From CAZEZY01 sp964516635 (GTDB lineage Bacteria; Pseudomonadota; Gammaproteobacteria; Burkholderiales; Burkholderiaceae_C), in contig CAZEZY010000020.1 of assembly GCA_964516635.1 (NCBI GenBank), positions 1 through 25,195 on the forward strand: a DNA stretch of 25,195 nt, in the 5' to 3' direction. The notes below the pieces were generated by a model that was not told the origin of the DNA, made no database searches, and was given only the letters and a program-made list of their open reading frames with translations. The position numbers and the translations under genes are program-made. Every line of letters starts with the position of its first letter. The stretch's first letter is position 1. Shown piece after piece: positions 18,101 through 24,733 of this stretch.

Positions 18101-21100
18101 CAGCTCGCAGGCTGTTGTGGGCGGCTTCCAGGCTGGTCGTAATGTCAGCATTCGCACCGAAGACGACCTGCGACTTGAAGGCTCAACCGTTCGTGCCGGT
18201 GCAGCTGTCAACCTCAATGCGGGCGGAAACCTTCGGCTTGATCAGGCCAATGACACCAGCAGCAATTCTTCATCCAGTCAGTCTGGGGGCGCCACGCTCT
18301 CGGTCAGTGCCTGTCTGGATCTCACTTGTGTTGGCGGTAGTGTTGCCGCCAACGCGCGGACCGGTAACAGCCAAGAGGACAGCCGCACGGGCCGTGCCGT
18401 CAGCATTCAGGCTGGCACGTCAGCTAATCTCACGGCAGGTGGTGATCTGACCTTGCAGGGCACCAGTGTTCGAGCGGCCGGCGATATCGGCCTTTCGGCG
18501 GGTGGTGATATCGATTTTCAAGCGCTGTCGAGCAGTACGTCTCGAACCGGTCGCGCCGATGGTGCCGGTGTGCAGGCCGGGCTCAATGTCGGCAAGAGCA
18601 TGAACCTCGCCAAAGATGGTGGGGGCAGTGCATCAGTCGACTTCGAGCGTGTGCGCGAAAACGAGAGCACCGAGACTCGACGTGGTGGAACGCTTCAGTC
18701 GGGCGGCCAGTTGTCCATCACAAGTGGTGGCGATACCCGGCTTGAGGGTACTCAGGCCAATGCCCGCACAGCGCGTGTCAACGTGGGTGGCAACTTGCTG
18801 ATGGAGTCGGCCCAGAGCACCGAGAAAGTCGACACCAAGAATGTGTCCGGTGGACTGTCGGTATCCGGCGGGCGTAATGTAGGTAGTGGTACTGGCGATG
18901 CGGCGGGCGCAGGAAGTAATGCAGCCGCCTCAGGCGGTGGTAGCAAGTCCTTCGGCTTTAGTGCGAAGGCAGATGTTGATCTGCGCGACAAGGACAATCT
19001 CACCAATCAGAATGCCTTGTTCCAGACCACAGGCGGTACTGAACTCAACGTGGGTGGGAATGCCACGCTGGCAGGTGCCAACATCAGTGCCGGAGGCGGG
19101 GTAAGTGGTGAGATTCGCGGCGGACTCACGGTTGAAACCCGCACCGACCGGGTGCGGGAGAGTGCAACCCGGGTCGATGCGTATGTGGGTCTGTCGTCGG
19201 TCAATGTCGGTGGTGACAAGAAAGAGGACGGCCAGAGCCCGGCCCTGAGTGCTGGAGATCGGTTCGATCGCACACAGGGCAAGGCGATCGACACGCTCAA
19301 CCACGCGGGCAGCACGGGTGTGATGTTGAAAGCCGAATCTTCGGGTACCGATAGTCAGACGGCTGCCCAGCGCAGCGGAATTGATGGCGGAACCGTGGGT
19401 TTGGGCGGCTTGACCGTACGGCAGGGCGCCAATTTCGTGGGGGCTGCACCCGGTAGTGATGGCATGAACATCGAAGGGACAGTCACCCGCAGCGAGGTCA
19501 CCACCTTCACGCGCAACGCACCAACGGTCTCCATTGACGTCCGCGGAACCGTGGCCAGCGCTCTCGGTTCGGACGATGCGCAGGGTGGCACCATCAGCGG
19601 CAACCTGGTGAAAGGGTCCAACCTGTTCCGAGATCCCGACAATGCGGCACCGCGAAACACAGTCAGAAGTCGCAATGACGCGGATAACGACAGCACGCCA
19701 GTGGTGCGCCGTCCGCTGGATGACGCATCGCCGGCAGCGCCACGGCGCAGCGCCGGTGCGCTCACCGATGCGCCACCCGTGCTCCGTGCGCCGGTATCAG
19801 CCGATGCGCCGGTCACACGGCCTCGGGCAGGCGCTGTCGGTGATGCGTCGGCTCCGAGGCCGCGCGTCGGTGACGATGGTGGGCCGTCGGTTCGCCCCAG
19901 GGCCGATGCCGATGCAGCGGCGGTTCAGCGCCCCGTTCAGGTCGGCGATGCGCCGTCAGTCGCCGCACGACCCCGTGCAGTCAGTGAGGCTCCAGCCCAG
20001 ACAGATGTCGTACCGGTGCGCCCCCGGTCGGTTTCCGATCCCTCCAGCGACGGGGCGTCTCAGCAGCGCAGTACCGGCATCAGCCGAGACCAAACGTCTG
20101 CTGGCGCCGGCCCGCGGCCGTCGACGGGCGATGCAGACGCGACGGTACGTCCTCGTGCCCCGTCGTCTGCCAGCGATGTGCCGCCCAGGGGTTCGGTGTC
20201 TGATCAGCTGTCCCCCGGCTATTCGACCGCTACTTCAGGCTATGACACGGTTACATCGGCCTATGACACCGTACGTTCGGCATATGACACGGTCACATCT
20301 GCCTATGCGATGGCGGCGGGCGATCCTGCCGTCACTCCGCGCTTGCGGGCAGGATCCGTGAGTGGCTATGTGACCGATGCTGATTCGCCAGCGGCAGCTG
20401 GGTACTTGACACTGCCTTACGGGTCTGCTGCGGACGGACCGGATGTTCCCGCTACTGCGGGTCCGGGCTATACGACTGTTCAGCAATACTCGGAGGGGAC
20501 CCGTGAGCTAACCCCAGCCGAACAGGCGACTTTGCAGCGGCAACTCGAAGCCAATGCGGTTCACCCAACCTTCCAGCCTCCCAGAGAGCTACCCAACCGG
20601 CTGATCGTGCGAGATCTGCCAGTGGAGTTTCAGGGCGAGGACCGCGGGGAGGCGCTCAAACAGGTGAAGGTTGACCGGGCGGTGAAGTACTTCAACGACA
20701 TCGAACGGGCTGCGCTTGAAGTGGTGGTGGATCGAGAAAATGGTGGCAGGCTGTACTTTTCTTCTGATCCTGATCGCAAACCGCTGAACCTTCGCGGTGA
20801 TGGAACGACGGTACCTATCTTCGTGGTCGATGCTGACGGACGTATGTTCGTGCACTCTGCGCCCAAGAGTGGCGAGATCCATCATTCGAGCCTATCGGCA
20901 GGGCAGCCGGTTGCGCTCGCGGGTCAGTTGCTCGTGAAAGACGGTTTGATTGTGCACATCGACAACTTCAGCGGCCACTATCAGCCCACCACGGATCAGC
21001 TCGATCGCACGCGCGGCTATCTTCGTCAGATGCTGGGTGCCGATCTGTCCCAGGCACCCCGGGTGGGCGTGATCAGCGAGTGGGTTCCCGATGCAAACGG

Positions 21101-21404
21101 ACGTCAGGTGCGGTCGGCACGGTGGGTCAATCTGAACAATGGTCAACCGATCCCGCCAGTCAACATCATGCAGCGCTGGGAAGCCCCGGAACCCGGTCAA
21201 CCGGCCCAGGCGCCGACACCGGGTCAACCCACCTCGGCGATACCAGCACCTGTGCTGCTCAAGCGTGGGAGAACACATCGTCACCTGAAGCCGCGAGGCC
21301 GCCGTCTGTTTGTCTGTGGGGCCAAGTCGTCAGTCGCTATGCGGCACTCGACTTGCAACCGTCATAAGTATGGTATCAACAACGCACGTGGTGGCGTCCA
21401 CTGA
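12165..21404 (+). CDS. TpsA/FhaB-type filamentous haemagglutinin exoprotein with unusual C-terminal domain
   Basis: 3079 residues; the ATG is 2 nt after the tpsB stop, with AAGGA about 10 nt upstream. A signal peptide (about 1-35, hydrophobic SLLIVALSTPS) leads into the TPS secretion domain, with NPYGITCNGCGF at 142-153 as the NPNGI-type motif. A right-handed beta-helix with recurrent AGRD- and GGD/GGN-type repeats extends to about residue 2480. It is interrupted by an aromatic-rich, non-repetitive block (about 985-1100). Haemagglutinin-type repeats dominate from about 1480. Then come a Pro/Arg/Asp linker (about 2490-2684), tyrosine heptads (2685-2716), and a folded C-terminal domain (about 2809-2972) with HHSSLSAGQPVALAG (2906-2920) and SGHYQP (2936-2941). 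A Pro-rich and basic tail ends the protein. No VENN motif is visible. Likely a surface-exposed or released adhesin/effector. Confidence 0.93.
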   Translation: MKQFPDVATRATPLRRGLVSLLIVALSTPSIPLRAAPPVAADGRTQVDTSPNGVPLVNIATPNAAGVSHNRYQRFDVDRQGLVLNNSTEVQRSLLAGTVPANANLQGRAAGIILNEVVAANRSQLNGYLEVHGQRAELVIANPYGITCNGCGFINTPRITLTTGLPTFESNGQLGGFQIRQGDIIIGADGADASESAGFDLLTRTLRVDGPVWAKALSATTGQFDQTYVGRVTSVASDGTAAPSVSIDVAALGGMYANRIRLMSTERGVGVTVRGDMAATVDDVVLDAAGRVTLSGRVSAERDITVRAEGAVETGRNGASGSDALVFAGRTLSITSDDALQLKDGLLGGQTSMTLAGAELVDQGDSTADRYSGGSIDVTVGGSATLDAARWDAGTALSLQAGNALQLGESLLVSRGSGSALTLEAATIDLATAQLRASNDVTVTATDSITLAAGTDAGVAAGRDVTLSAGSTMTLAGGVEAGRDIRLTADTLSGRTDSWVNAGRDLSIQARQASQQVDAQWSAANTATLRADSVTLSGQTVGRVVDADATGTLTLGNDALVYGVDDVALAADTLALGNGTVYADRDASLSARSTFSDLGSGLRVAGRSMNVWAAQDLRLAAGQRYDAGSNLSVSAGRDLVLGGEVNAATDSVLLSSGGALNLTAGRDLTVARHGLAVSDGDLVADAGRRLMLAVRGFTGGMQNYALGAGGNAELRFVELGQDEIFAGALAVGGDLRFVQRSAGRPESYLRFVNGSRLDVGGTVRAERDDGNAGNVMGIYLESGATWIANAFELELNRLDLQNGAIFSGGSGQSVLRLNQLCSSGIMSADCVEFGGSLIGSARTQLELSSDFVNTGRISNAEVYDAAGASSLAITTAGSFTNSSSGFVSGSNNLSVSVADGATLRNDGLMYSSGNMVLTAGANGVLVNGTGGTLLMGSSRAGLSDNRSVIGSLDATAGSLRFNNHGKVEAVGQELIIRVGEFVNAFESRPATSFVFLDETWQICPDRLAYCRFTNNAYANPATVFYPRPLETGSPLSESPTWDRDDQIGWNQDLRGDRSNQDSGFFPVYNNNIEDYYAGQKAYFVWDLGEVRQDWYVNHRYEERLSSPAAVAAATPSVTVESGNLSIVTNAGRNEAGLLSSTDTLTIEGLTNATTSSFSNTSLAMANRTFRREVIRKYGCHTNGLTGSVCDKLNWLGKSSYLTGYTDTDWTGFVQLDDTFSPGVSGTVKARNLVASIGNFTNSGDGGGVSATSPLIDGAVGARGVSVPDRQQIQASGPAPLSLQLPTGSNGRFVAARDPSAGYLVETNPLLISFDNPYLGSDYLMQKLGLKPENYLLRFGDAAYEAKLIREQVQAQTGAALIRAAYSDYEQQAMLMDNAVAESSRLQLSLGTALTAEQVAALRQDIVWMVATQVAGKTVLVPVVYLTDATRAAGSTSQVLAERAMITTDTFTNRGGEINANSRLQIVSRGDLNNIGGLISGGDVSLKSLAGNINNITETRRVGDSRNYYTVAGPRGGIVAAGNLSLDAAQDINIVGADVVADGRTSLIAGRDVNVTALVLESRMEHSTQGRGALNRTSTSEMVTTQSASGSRVGGGNGVIIDAGRNVDILGSDVDGGESVALLRARTGDVSVRSVALQSSSSGSSEREGFFAEVTSNSTADSSKGTPFSASGFSGYEKSTSSFESSSTTNAGSRIGGRGVGILAAQGSVTLQGSEIDAGENGALISAGKDVNIIAAYDTTQTRSSAEQHRFGISADASTEGVMGGLKTQGGTQQSEETTRTAQTSSIRSGGGISVTAGGTLRREGAEFDAAGDISFEANRIEDIAARNETSSSYSGRTYEAGISAGVTTGLGGTVGGIASGELRQVNISSPQSQVTIGGSGSSYSGSDGSSTAVVTQIRSGGNITVTAKQGIVEEGTRYSAGGDIDISAQSYENRAAANTRRSQTDTSSANSSLTVAVNAASEASATITAAGSNEKTSSNSSQAVVGGFQAGRNVSIRTEDDLRLEGSTVRAGAAVNLNAGGNLRLDQANDTSSNSSSSQSGGATLSVSACLDLTCVGGSVAANARTGNSQEDSRTGRAVSIQAGTSANLTAGGDLTLQGTSVRAAGDIGLSAGGDIDFQALSSSTSRTGRADGAGVQAGLNVGKSMNLAKDGGGSASVDFERVRENESTETRRGGTLQSGGQLSITSGGDTRLEGTQANARTARVNVGGNLLMESAQSTEKVDTKNVSGGLSVSGGRNVGSGTGDAAGAGSNAAASGGGSKSFGFSAKADVDLRDKDNLTNQNALFQTTGGTELNVGGNATLAGANISAGGGVSGEIRGGLTVETRTDRVRESATRVDAYVGLSSVNVGGDKKEDGQSPALSAGDRFDRTQGKAIDTLNHAGSTGVMLKAESSGTDSQTAAQRSGIDGGTVGLGGLTVRQGANFVGAAPGSDGMNIEGTVTRSEVTTFTRNAPTVSIDVRGTVASALGSDDAQGGTISGNLVKGSNLFRDPDNAAPRNTVRSRNDADNDSTPVVRRPLDDASPAAPRRSAGALTDAPPVLRAPVSADAPVTRPRAGAVGDASAPRPRVGDDGGPSVRPRADADAAAVQRPVQVGDAPSVAARPRAVSEAPAQTDVVPVRPRSVSDPSSDGASQQRSTGISRDQTSAGAGPRPSTGDADATVRPRAPSSASDVPPRGSVSDQLSPGYSTATSGYDTVTSAYDTVRSAYDTVTSAYAMAAGDPAVTPRLRAGSVSGYVTDADSPAAAGYLTLPYGSAADGPDVPATAGPGYTTVQQYSEGTRELTPAEQATLQRQLEANAVHPTFQPPRELPNRLIVRDLPVEFQGEDRGEALKQVKVDRAVKYFNDIERAALEVVVDRENGGRLYFSSDPDRKPLNLRGDGTTVPIFVVDADGRMFVHSAPKSGEIHHSSLSAGQPVALAGQLLVKDGLIVHIDNFSGHYQPTTDQLDRTRGYLRQMLGADLSQAPRVGVISEWVPDANGRQVRSARWVNLNNGQPIPPVNIMQRWEAPEPGQPAQAPTPGQPTSAIPAPVLLKRGRTHRHLKPRGRRLFVCGAKSSVAMRHSTCNRHKYGINNARGGVH
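19640..20216 (+). repeat. Degenerate RPR repeat linker in the exoprotein
   Basis: Coding repeat inside tpsA. A short motif close to [VATP]RPR[AVS]-x-x-[DE] recurs roughly every 13-20 residues (TRPRAGAVGD, PRPRVGDDG, VRPRADADA, ARPRAVSEA, VRPRSVSDP, VRPRAPSSA). It makes a Pro/Arg/Ala/Asp-rich, probably unfolded spacer between the beta-helix and the C-terminal domain. It is analogous in position to the proline-rich region of Bordetella FhaB. Confidence 0.6.
20217..20312 (+). repeat. 21-bp tandem repeat encoding tyrosine heptads
   Basis: Four consecutive 7-codon units begin at 20217, 20238, 20259 and 20280: GYSTATS, GYDTVTS, AYDTVRS, AYDTVTS. A decayed fifth unit starts AYAMA. Each unit is 21 bp. 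The DNA copies differ at synonymous positions, so this is not a recent slippage product. Further [GA]YxT motifs follow at residues 2734 (GYVT), 2746 (GYLT) and 2768 (GYTT). Confidence 0.75.
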
Positions 21405-21518
21405 GGCGACATATTCCACACGCTGAACAATCCTGCGTTTTGTATCAGCAATCAACTGTATTGACCCAGTGAAATTCTGCACAGGTGTTATTGTTGAAAG
21501 GAAACACTTGTGAGCACT

Positions 21519-21584
21519 CTGCTCTTGCACCATGCGAACAGCACGTTCGCGCACTTCCGGAGAAAACTTGTTTGACTTGTTCAT
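21519..21584 (-). pseudogene. IS3-family orfA transposase, N-terminal fragment
   Basis: Starting at ATG 21584 on the - strand the translation MNKSNKFSPEVRERAVRMVQ matches the start of the IS3-family OrfA HTH protein. After about 22 residues the similarity stops abruptly (SAHKC onward). OrfA would normally be about 90-100 residues and be followed by OrfB, so the element is truncated on the tpsA side. Its left terminal repeat is at 21608-21634. Confidence 0.7.
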
Positions 21585-21607
21585 CGCTCCATCTTCTCAA
21601 AGGTTGT

Positions 21608-21634
21608 AGCCTCCTCAATTCCCTGGGCGATTCA
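21608..21634 (-). repeat. Probable left terminal repeat of the truncated IS3-family element
   Basis: Read on the - strand from 21634: TGAATCGCCCAGGGAATTGA, then GGAGGCT. This matches the usual IS3-subgroup left end pattern (TGAACCGCCCCGGG...GGAGGCT) and lies 24 nt upstream of the orfA ATG, the expected distance. It sets the outer boundary of the element at about 21634. Confidence 0.5.
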
Positions 21635-21637
21635 GTT

Positions 21638-21724
21638 TCAGTGCTTCCTGCACGTCTCGCGGACCTTCACGCAAAGCTTGAATTCTTTGCGGATGCAGAC
21701 GATTTGGCTGTCAGTGAATTTGGG
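21638..21724 (-). pseudogene. Second IS3-family orfA remnant, interrupted by the first
   Basis: On the - strand from 21724 the frame reads PKFTDSQIVCIRKEFKL and then CVKVRETCRKH, ending in a TGA at 21638-21640. KFTDSQI and the V-x-E-x-C-R-x-H spacing are the beginning of another IS3-type OrfA (the RFTDSQI / ELCREHG class). It stops about 4 nt from the terminal repeat of the other IS3 remnant, so that element probably inserted into it. It is too decayed to function. Confidence 0.55.
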
Positions 21725-22007
21725 CTAATTCATGCAGAGACCCCGTGGCATGCTTGTCTTTATTCGGTCGGATTTGCTATCCTAATCTTTTCGTCTCAGT
21801 AGGCGGCTGGAATTCCTTCAGGCACAGAAACCGACCTGGGTGGCAATCGGCCAGGTGACCAATTGCGGCATGGAAATCTTGAGAGAATTGACGTTCTAAG
21901 TGATGAAATTCATTCAGATCCAGCATGCCAAAGTGAAAGCTGCCTTCTGTGAACATTTTTGGGCCAGGTAACCTCCGAACCGAAAACTTTTTGCAAATTC
22001 AGAACTG
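21725..22007. other. Gap upstream of the response regulator
   Basis: No gene is recognisable. ACCTGG (21834-21839) and CCAGGT (21851-21856) form a 6-bp inverted repeat with an 11-nt spacer. TTGACG at 21888-21893 could serve as a -35, but no good -10 follows at 16-18 nt. The region presumably holds the promoter of the two-component operon. Confidence 0.3.
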
Positions 22008-22610
22008 ATGCATTTTCTTATCATTGATGACCATCCCCTGTTCAGAGAGGGGCTACGCACAATGCTGCAAAGTCTGGACACCGATTTGACCGTCACCGAG
22101 GTAGACAGCTGCGAAGCCGGTTTGGCCTTGGATGACGGCGCGGATGGTTTCGACCTGATTCTGCTCGATCACACCTTGCCGGGCATGAACGGCATCCGTT
22201 GCGTCCGGGCGTTTCGTCAACGTTTTCCGGCCAGTCCCATTGTGGTCATATCGGCTAGCTATACGCCATCGCTGATTGATGAGGCGCTGTCGGCAGGTGC
22301 GCGTGCTTTTTTACCCAAATCGGTCAGTTTTTCGGTCATGCGGGATGCCATTGCGCAGGCCTTGCTCCGCCAGACTGCTGATCCCTTGGTGCCTGACTTC
22401 GAGCCCGCCCCTCAAGGGCCCATGCTTACACCTCGCCAGACCGAAGTACTGGAGTTGATGCAGGCCGGACTCACCAACAAGCAGATTGCAAAGAAACTGG
22501 GCAGCAGCGCATTCACGGTGCGTGCCCACGTCTCGGCGATTCTCCAAGCCTTCAATGTCGATACTCGCACGGCTGCGGTGAGTGCCGCACGCGACCGAGG
22601 TTTGCTCTAA
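22008..22610 (+). CDS. NarL/FixJ-type response regulator
   Basis: 200 residues. The receiver domain has FLIIDDHPLFREGL (acidic pair D7/D8), phospho-acceptor D54 in LILLDHTLPGMNG, the Ser switch residue S82 in VVISAS, and K104 in FLPKS. A short linker leads to a LuxR-type HTH from about 139: LTPRQTEVLELMQAGLTNKQ, IAKKLGSSAFTVRAHVSAIL. It should act as a DNA-binding transcriptional regulator controlled by phosphorylation. The stop TAA overlaps the kinase start by 1 nt (TAATG), so the two are one operon and almost certainly cognate. The ribosome-binding site before ATG 22008 is weak. Confidence 0.92.
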   Translation: MHFLIIDDHPLFREGLRTMLQSLDTDLTVTEVDSCEAGLALDDGADGFDLILLDHTLPGMNGIRCVRAFRQRFPASPIVVISASYTPSLIDEALSAGARAFLPKSVSFSVMRDAIAQALLRQTADPLVPDFEPAPQGPMLTPRQTEVLELMQAGLTNKQIAKKLGSSAFTVRAHVSAILQAFNVDTRTAAVSAARDRGLL

Positions 22611-24367
22611 TGGCGGCGCCCCCGCCGGATACCGCCACACAAGGCCGTCTGCTGGCTGAGCAGGTCGCGCTTCTGTATCGACATGCCCCATCGATTTATG
22701 CCGGCAATGCCTTGGCTGCAACTGGCCTGGCACTGATGGTCTGGGACTGGGTAGACCGCAGTGGCTTCATTGTGTGGCTTTGCATACTGGCGGTACTCAC
22801 GGCCTTGCGTACAGGGCTTGTGGGAATGTGGTACCACAGCCCCTCACACATGCTTCACAGCCGGCCTTGGGCATGGGCATTCACGGTGGGTGCAGGCATG
22901 TCGGGCTTGTTGTGGGGGTTCATGGGCGGTATGTTCGTGGGCCCGGATCCGCTTCAGATGGCCTCCATCGGTGTGGTGCTTGCCGGACTGGTTTCGGCGT
23001 CGGTGTCGTCCTTGTCGGTGTACTACCCGGCCTATGCCGTGTTCGCGGTTCCGGCGATTCTGCCAATCGCGTGGCGCTGTCTTCAGTCCGACGACGGTTT
23101 CATGCGCGGGTTTGCGCTGATATCGCTGGGCTTTGTCATCATCTGTCTGATCTTCGCCTGGTTGAACAACCGATCGATTCGCGCGGCGATTTTGCTGCGC
23201 TTCGAGAATCTGGAGCTGTTGCGTGAGGTGTCGGCCCAGCGTGAGCAGGCAACCCTGGCGCGCGAACAAGCCGAACAGGCCAATGCGGCCAAAACCCGTT
23301 TTCTGGCGGCGGCAAGTCATGACCTTCGTCAACCGCTTCAGGCGCTGTCGCTGTTCATCGATGCGCAGGCGCATTCGCCCGATCCGGAGGCCATGCGGCA
23401 GTTGAATGGTCGTCTGCGCGAGGCAGCCGACAACATGGGCCGCTTGCTGGATGATCTGCTGGACTATGCACGCATTGAAACCGGTGCACTCAGCCCGCTG
23501 TGTGCGTCGGTGTCATTGGCTGCAAGCTTTAAACGGCTAGAGCGCGAGTTCGCTCCGATTGCTGCAAATCGGGGCTTGCAACTGCGGTTTCGTCCGACGC
23601 GCGAGCATGGGGTCACCGATGCCGCGCTTTTCGAGCACATATTGCGCAATCTGGTGGGTAATGCCTTGCGCTACACCGAGCAGGGTTCTGTGCTGGTTGC
23701 CTGTCGTCGCCGCGGGGATCAGTTGCTCGTCGAGGTGCGGGACAGCGGTATCGGCATTCCGGCTTCCAGCCTCGGAGACGTATTCAAAGAGTTCTACCAG
23801 CTCGGTAATCCCGAGCGCGATCGGCGCAAGGGTCTCGGTCTGGGGCTCTCGATTGTCGAGGGCTTGTCGCGAGCGTTGAACCACCCGGTTTCCGTGCGCT
23901 CGCAGCCAGGGAGCGGATCGGTTTTTTCGATCACCCTGCCGCGCGGCGAGGCGCGTCCGCTTGTTGAGCCAGTGGCAGCCAGTGCCTCCATGACGCGCCT
24001 GGCGGGCCGGCGGGTACTGGTGATTGATAACGAGTTGGATATCCGCGTGGCTCTGACGGAGTTGATGCGTCCGTGGGGTCTGCAGGTATCAGTGGCGGAA
24101 AGTGCAGCCGAAGCGCTTGCCCTGAGCGGGCCATCCCCTGAAGCCATTCTGGCTGACTTCAGGCTTCAGGACGGTCGTACCGGCATCGAAGCCATCATGG
24201 CTCTTCGCCAGCATCATGGCCGTGACATACCGGCAGCCCTGATCACCGGCGATACGGATCCGGCGCGCCTGCGCGAGGCTCGCGCCGCCGGCTTCGCCCT
24301 GCTGCAGAAGCCCACTCCAGCACATCGATTGGCAGCCTTGCTTGAGTTTCTGCTCGAAGCCCAATGA
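22610..24367 (+). CDS. Hybrid sensor histidine kinase with C-terminal receiver
   Basis: 585 residues. The N-terminal membrane domain has about six hydrophobic segments between residues 31 and 185 and little periplasmic sequence, so it probably senses an intramembrane or cytosolic cue. A coiled-coil (about 197-228, rich in Glu/Gln/Ala) leads to the H-box AAASHDLRQPLQAL (H237). The HATPase domain has LRNLVGNALRYT (N-box, about 346-355), DSGIGI (378-383) and GLGLGLSIV (408-416). The receiver (about 467-583) has VIDNELD, phospho-acceptor D516 in ILADFRL, T546 and K567 in LLQKP. There is no Hpt domain. It is expected to phosphorylate the upstream regulator, perhaps with its own receiver tuning the output. 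Confidence 0.92.
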   Translation: MAAPPPDTATQGRLLAEQVALLYRHAPSIYAGNALAATGLALMVWDWVDRSGFIVWLCILAVLTALRTGLVGMWYHSPSHMLHSRPWAWAFTVGAGMSGLLWGFMGGMFVGPDPLQMASIGVVLAGLVSASVSSLSVYYPAYAVFAVPAILPIAWRCLQSDDGFMRGFALISLGFVIICLIFAWLNNRSIRAAILLRFENLELLREVSAQREQATLAREQAEQANAAKTRFLAAASHDLRQPLQALSLFIDAQAHSPDPEAMRQLNGRLREAADNMGRLLDDLLDYARIETGALSPLCASVSLAASFKRLEREFAPIAANRGLQLRFRPTREHGVTDAALFEHILRNLVGNALRYTEQGSVLVACRRRGDQLLVEVRDSGIGIPASSLGDVFKEFYQLGNPERDRRKGLGLGLSIVEGLSRALNHPVSVRSQPGSGSVFSITLPRGEARPLVEPVAASASMTRLAGRRVLVIDNELDIRVALTELMRPWGLQVSVAESAAEALALSGPSPEAILADFRLQDGRTGIEAIMALRQHHGRDIPAALITGDTDPARLREARAAGFALLQKPTPAHRLAALLEFLLEAQ

Positions 24368-24733
24368 ACTGACAGCCATCTCATACTGCGCCGCTGATGG
24401 ATGGCCTGCAAGAATGTAAGCAAGCAAGCCCGAAGCCAGGTTACTCAATGAACTGAACGCCCAGGGCGAGATGGTTCAGGTTTGTGCCGGATGAAGCTTT
24501 TAGTCAGTCTTTCGGCCTGCGACCCACCAGGGCAATGCGATCGGTTTTTGGTGGTACTCTGTGAGAGACTGAATAGATTGGCAATAAAGGTCGTTTGCCA
24601 TAAATCCCAGAAAAATCTGTATTTTGCAAAGGGTTAGACTTGCATAGTCCCCCTTGATCCGGTGTGATTCCTAGCCTTGCTTACGCATGCGTATCAATTT
24701 TCAAGTTCTCCGAAGCCGGGTCGTGGGTTCGAC
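24368..24733. other. Gap between histidine kinase and IS256 remnant
   Basis: No gene is recognisable here. A promoter-like pair is present, TTGCCA (24595-24600) and TGTATT (24618-24623) with a 17-nt spacer on the + strand, but nothing intact follows it. Its original downstream gene may have been displaced by the IS. Confidence 0.25.

Noticed and set aside
20217..20312. CRISPR-like short repeats
   Set aside because: The 21-bp units are contiguous, in frame and coding, with no unique spacers. No CRISPR array is visible in the window.
12165..21404. Contact-dependent inhibition (CdiB/CdiA/CdiI) locus
   Set aside because: The TpsB/TpsA pair fits superficially, but I find no VENN motif or pretoxin domain before the C-terminus, and no small immunity ORF follows; only IS3 relics do.
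21405..21518. Possible additional IS end (around CCCAGTGAAATTCTGC) between the exoprotein and the IS3 relic
   Set aside because: The sequence looks IS-like but I could not match it to a known terminal repeat or coding segment, so no feature is called.
21485..21802. 105-codon + strand ORF downstream of the exoprotein (possible immunity gene)
   Set aside because: It is antisense to the two IS3 orfA relics, whose - strand translations are recognisable; the ORF has no domain and no ribosome-binding site.
21834..21856. lux-box-like inverted repeat ACCTGG...CCAGGT upstream of the response regulator
   Set aside because: Span is 23 bp instead of the usual 20, and only 6 bp per arm match, so a LuxR-type quorum box is not supported.
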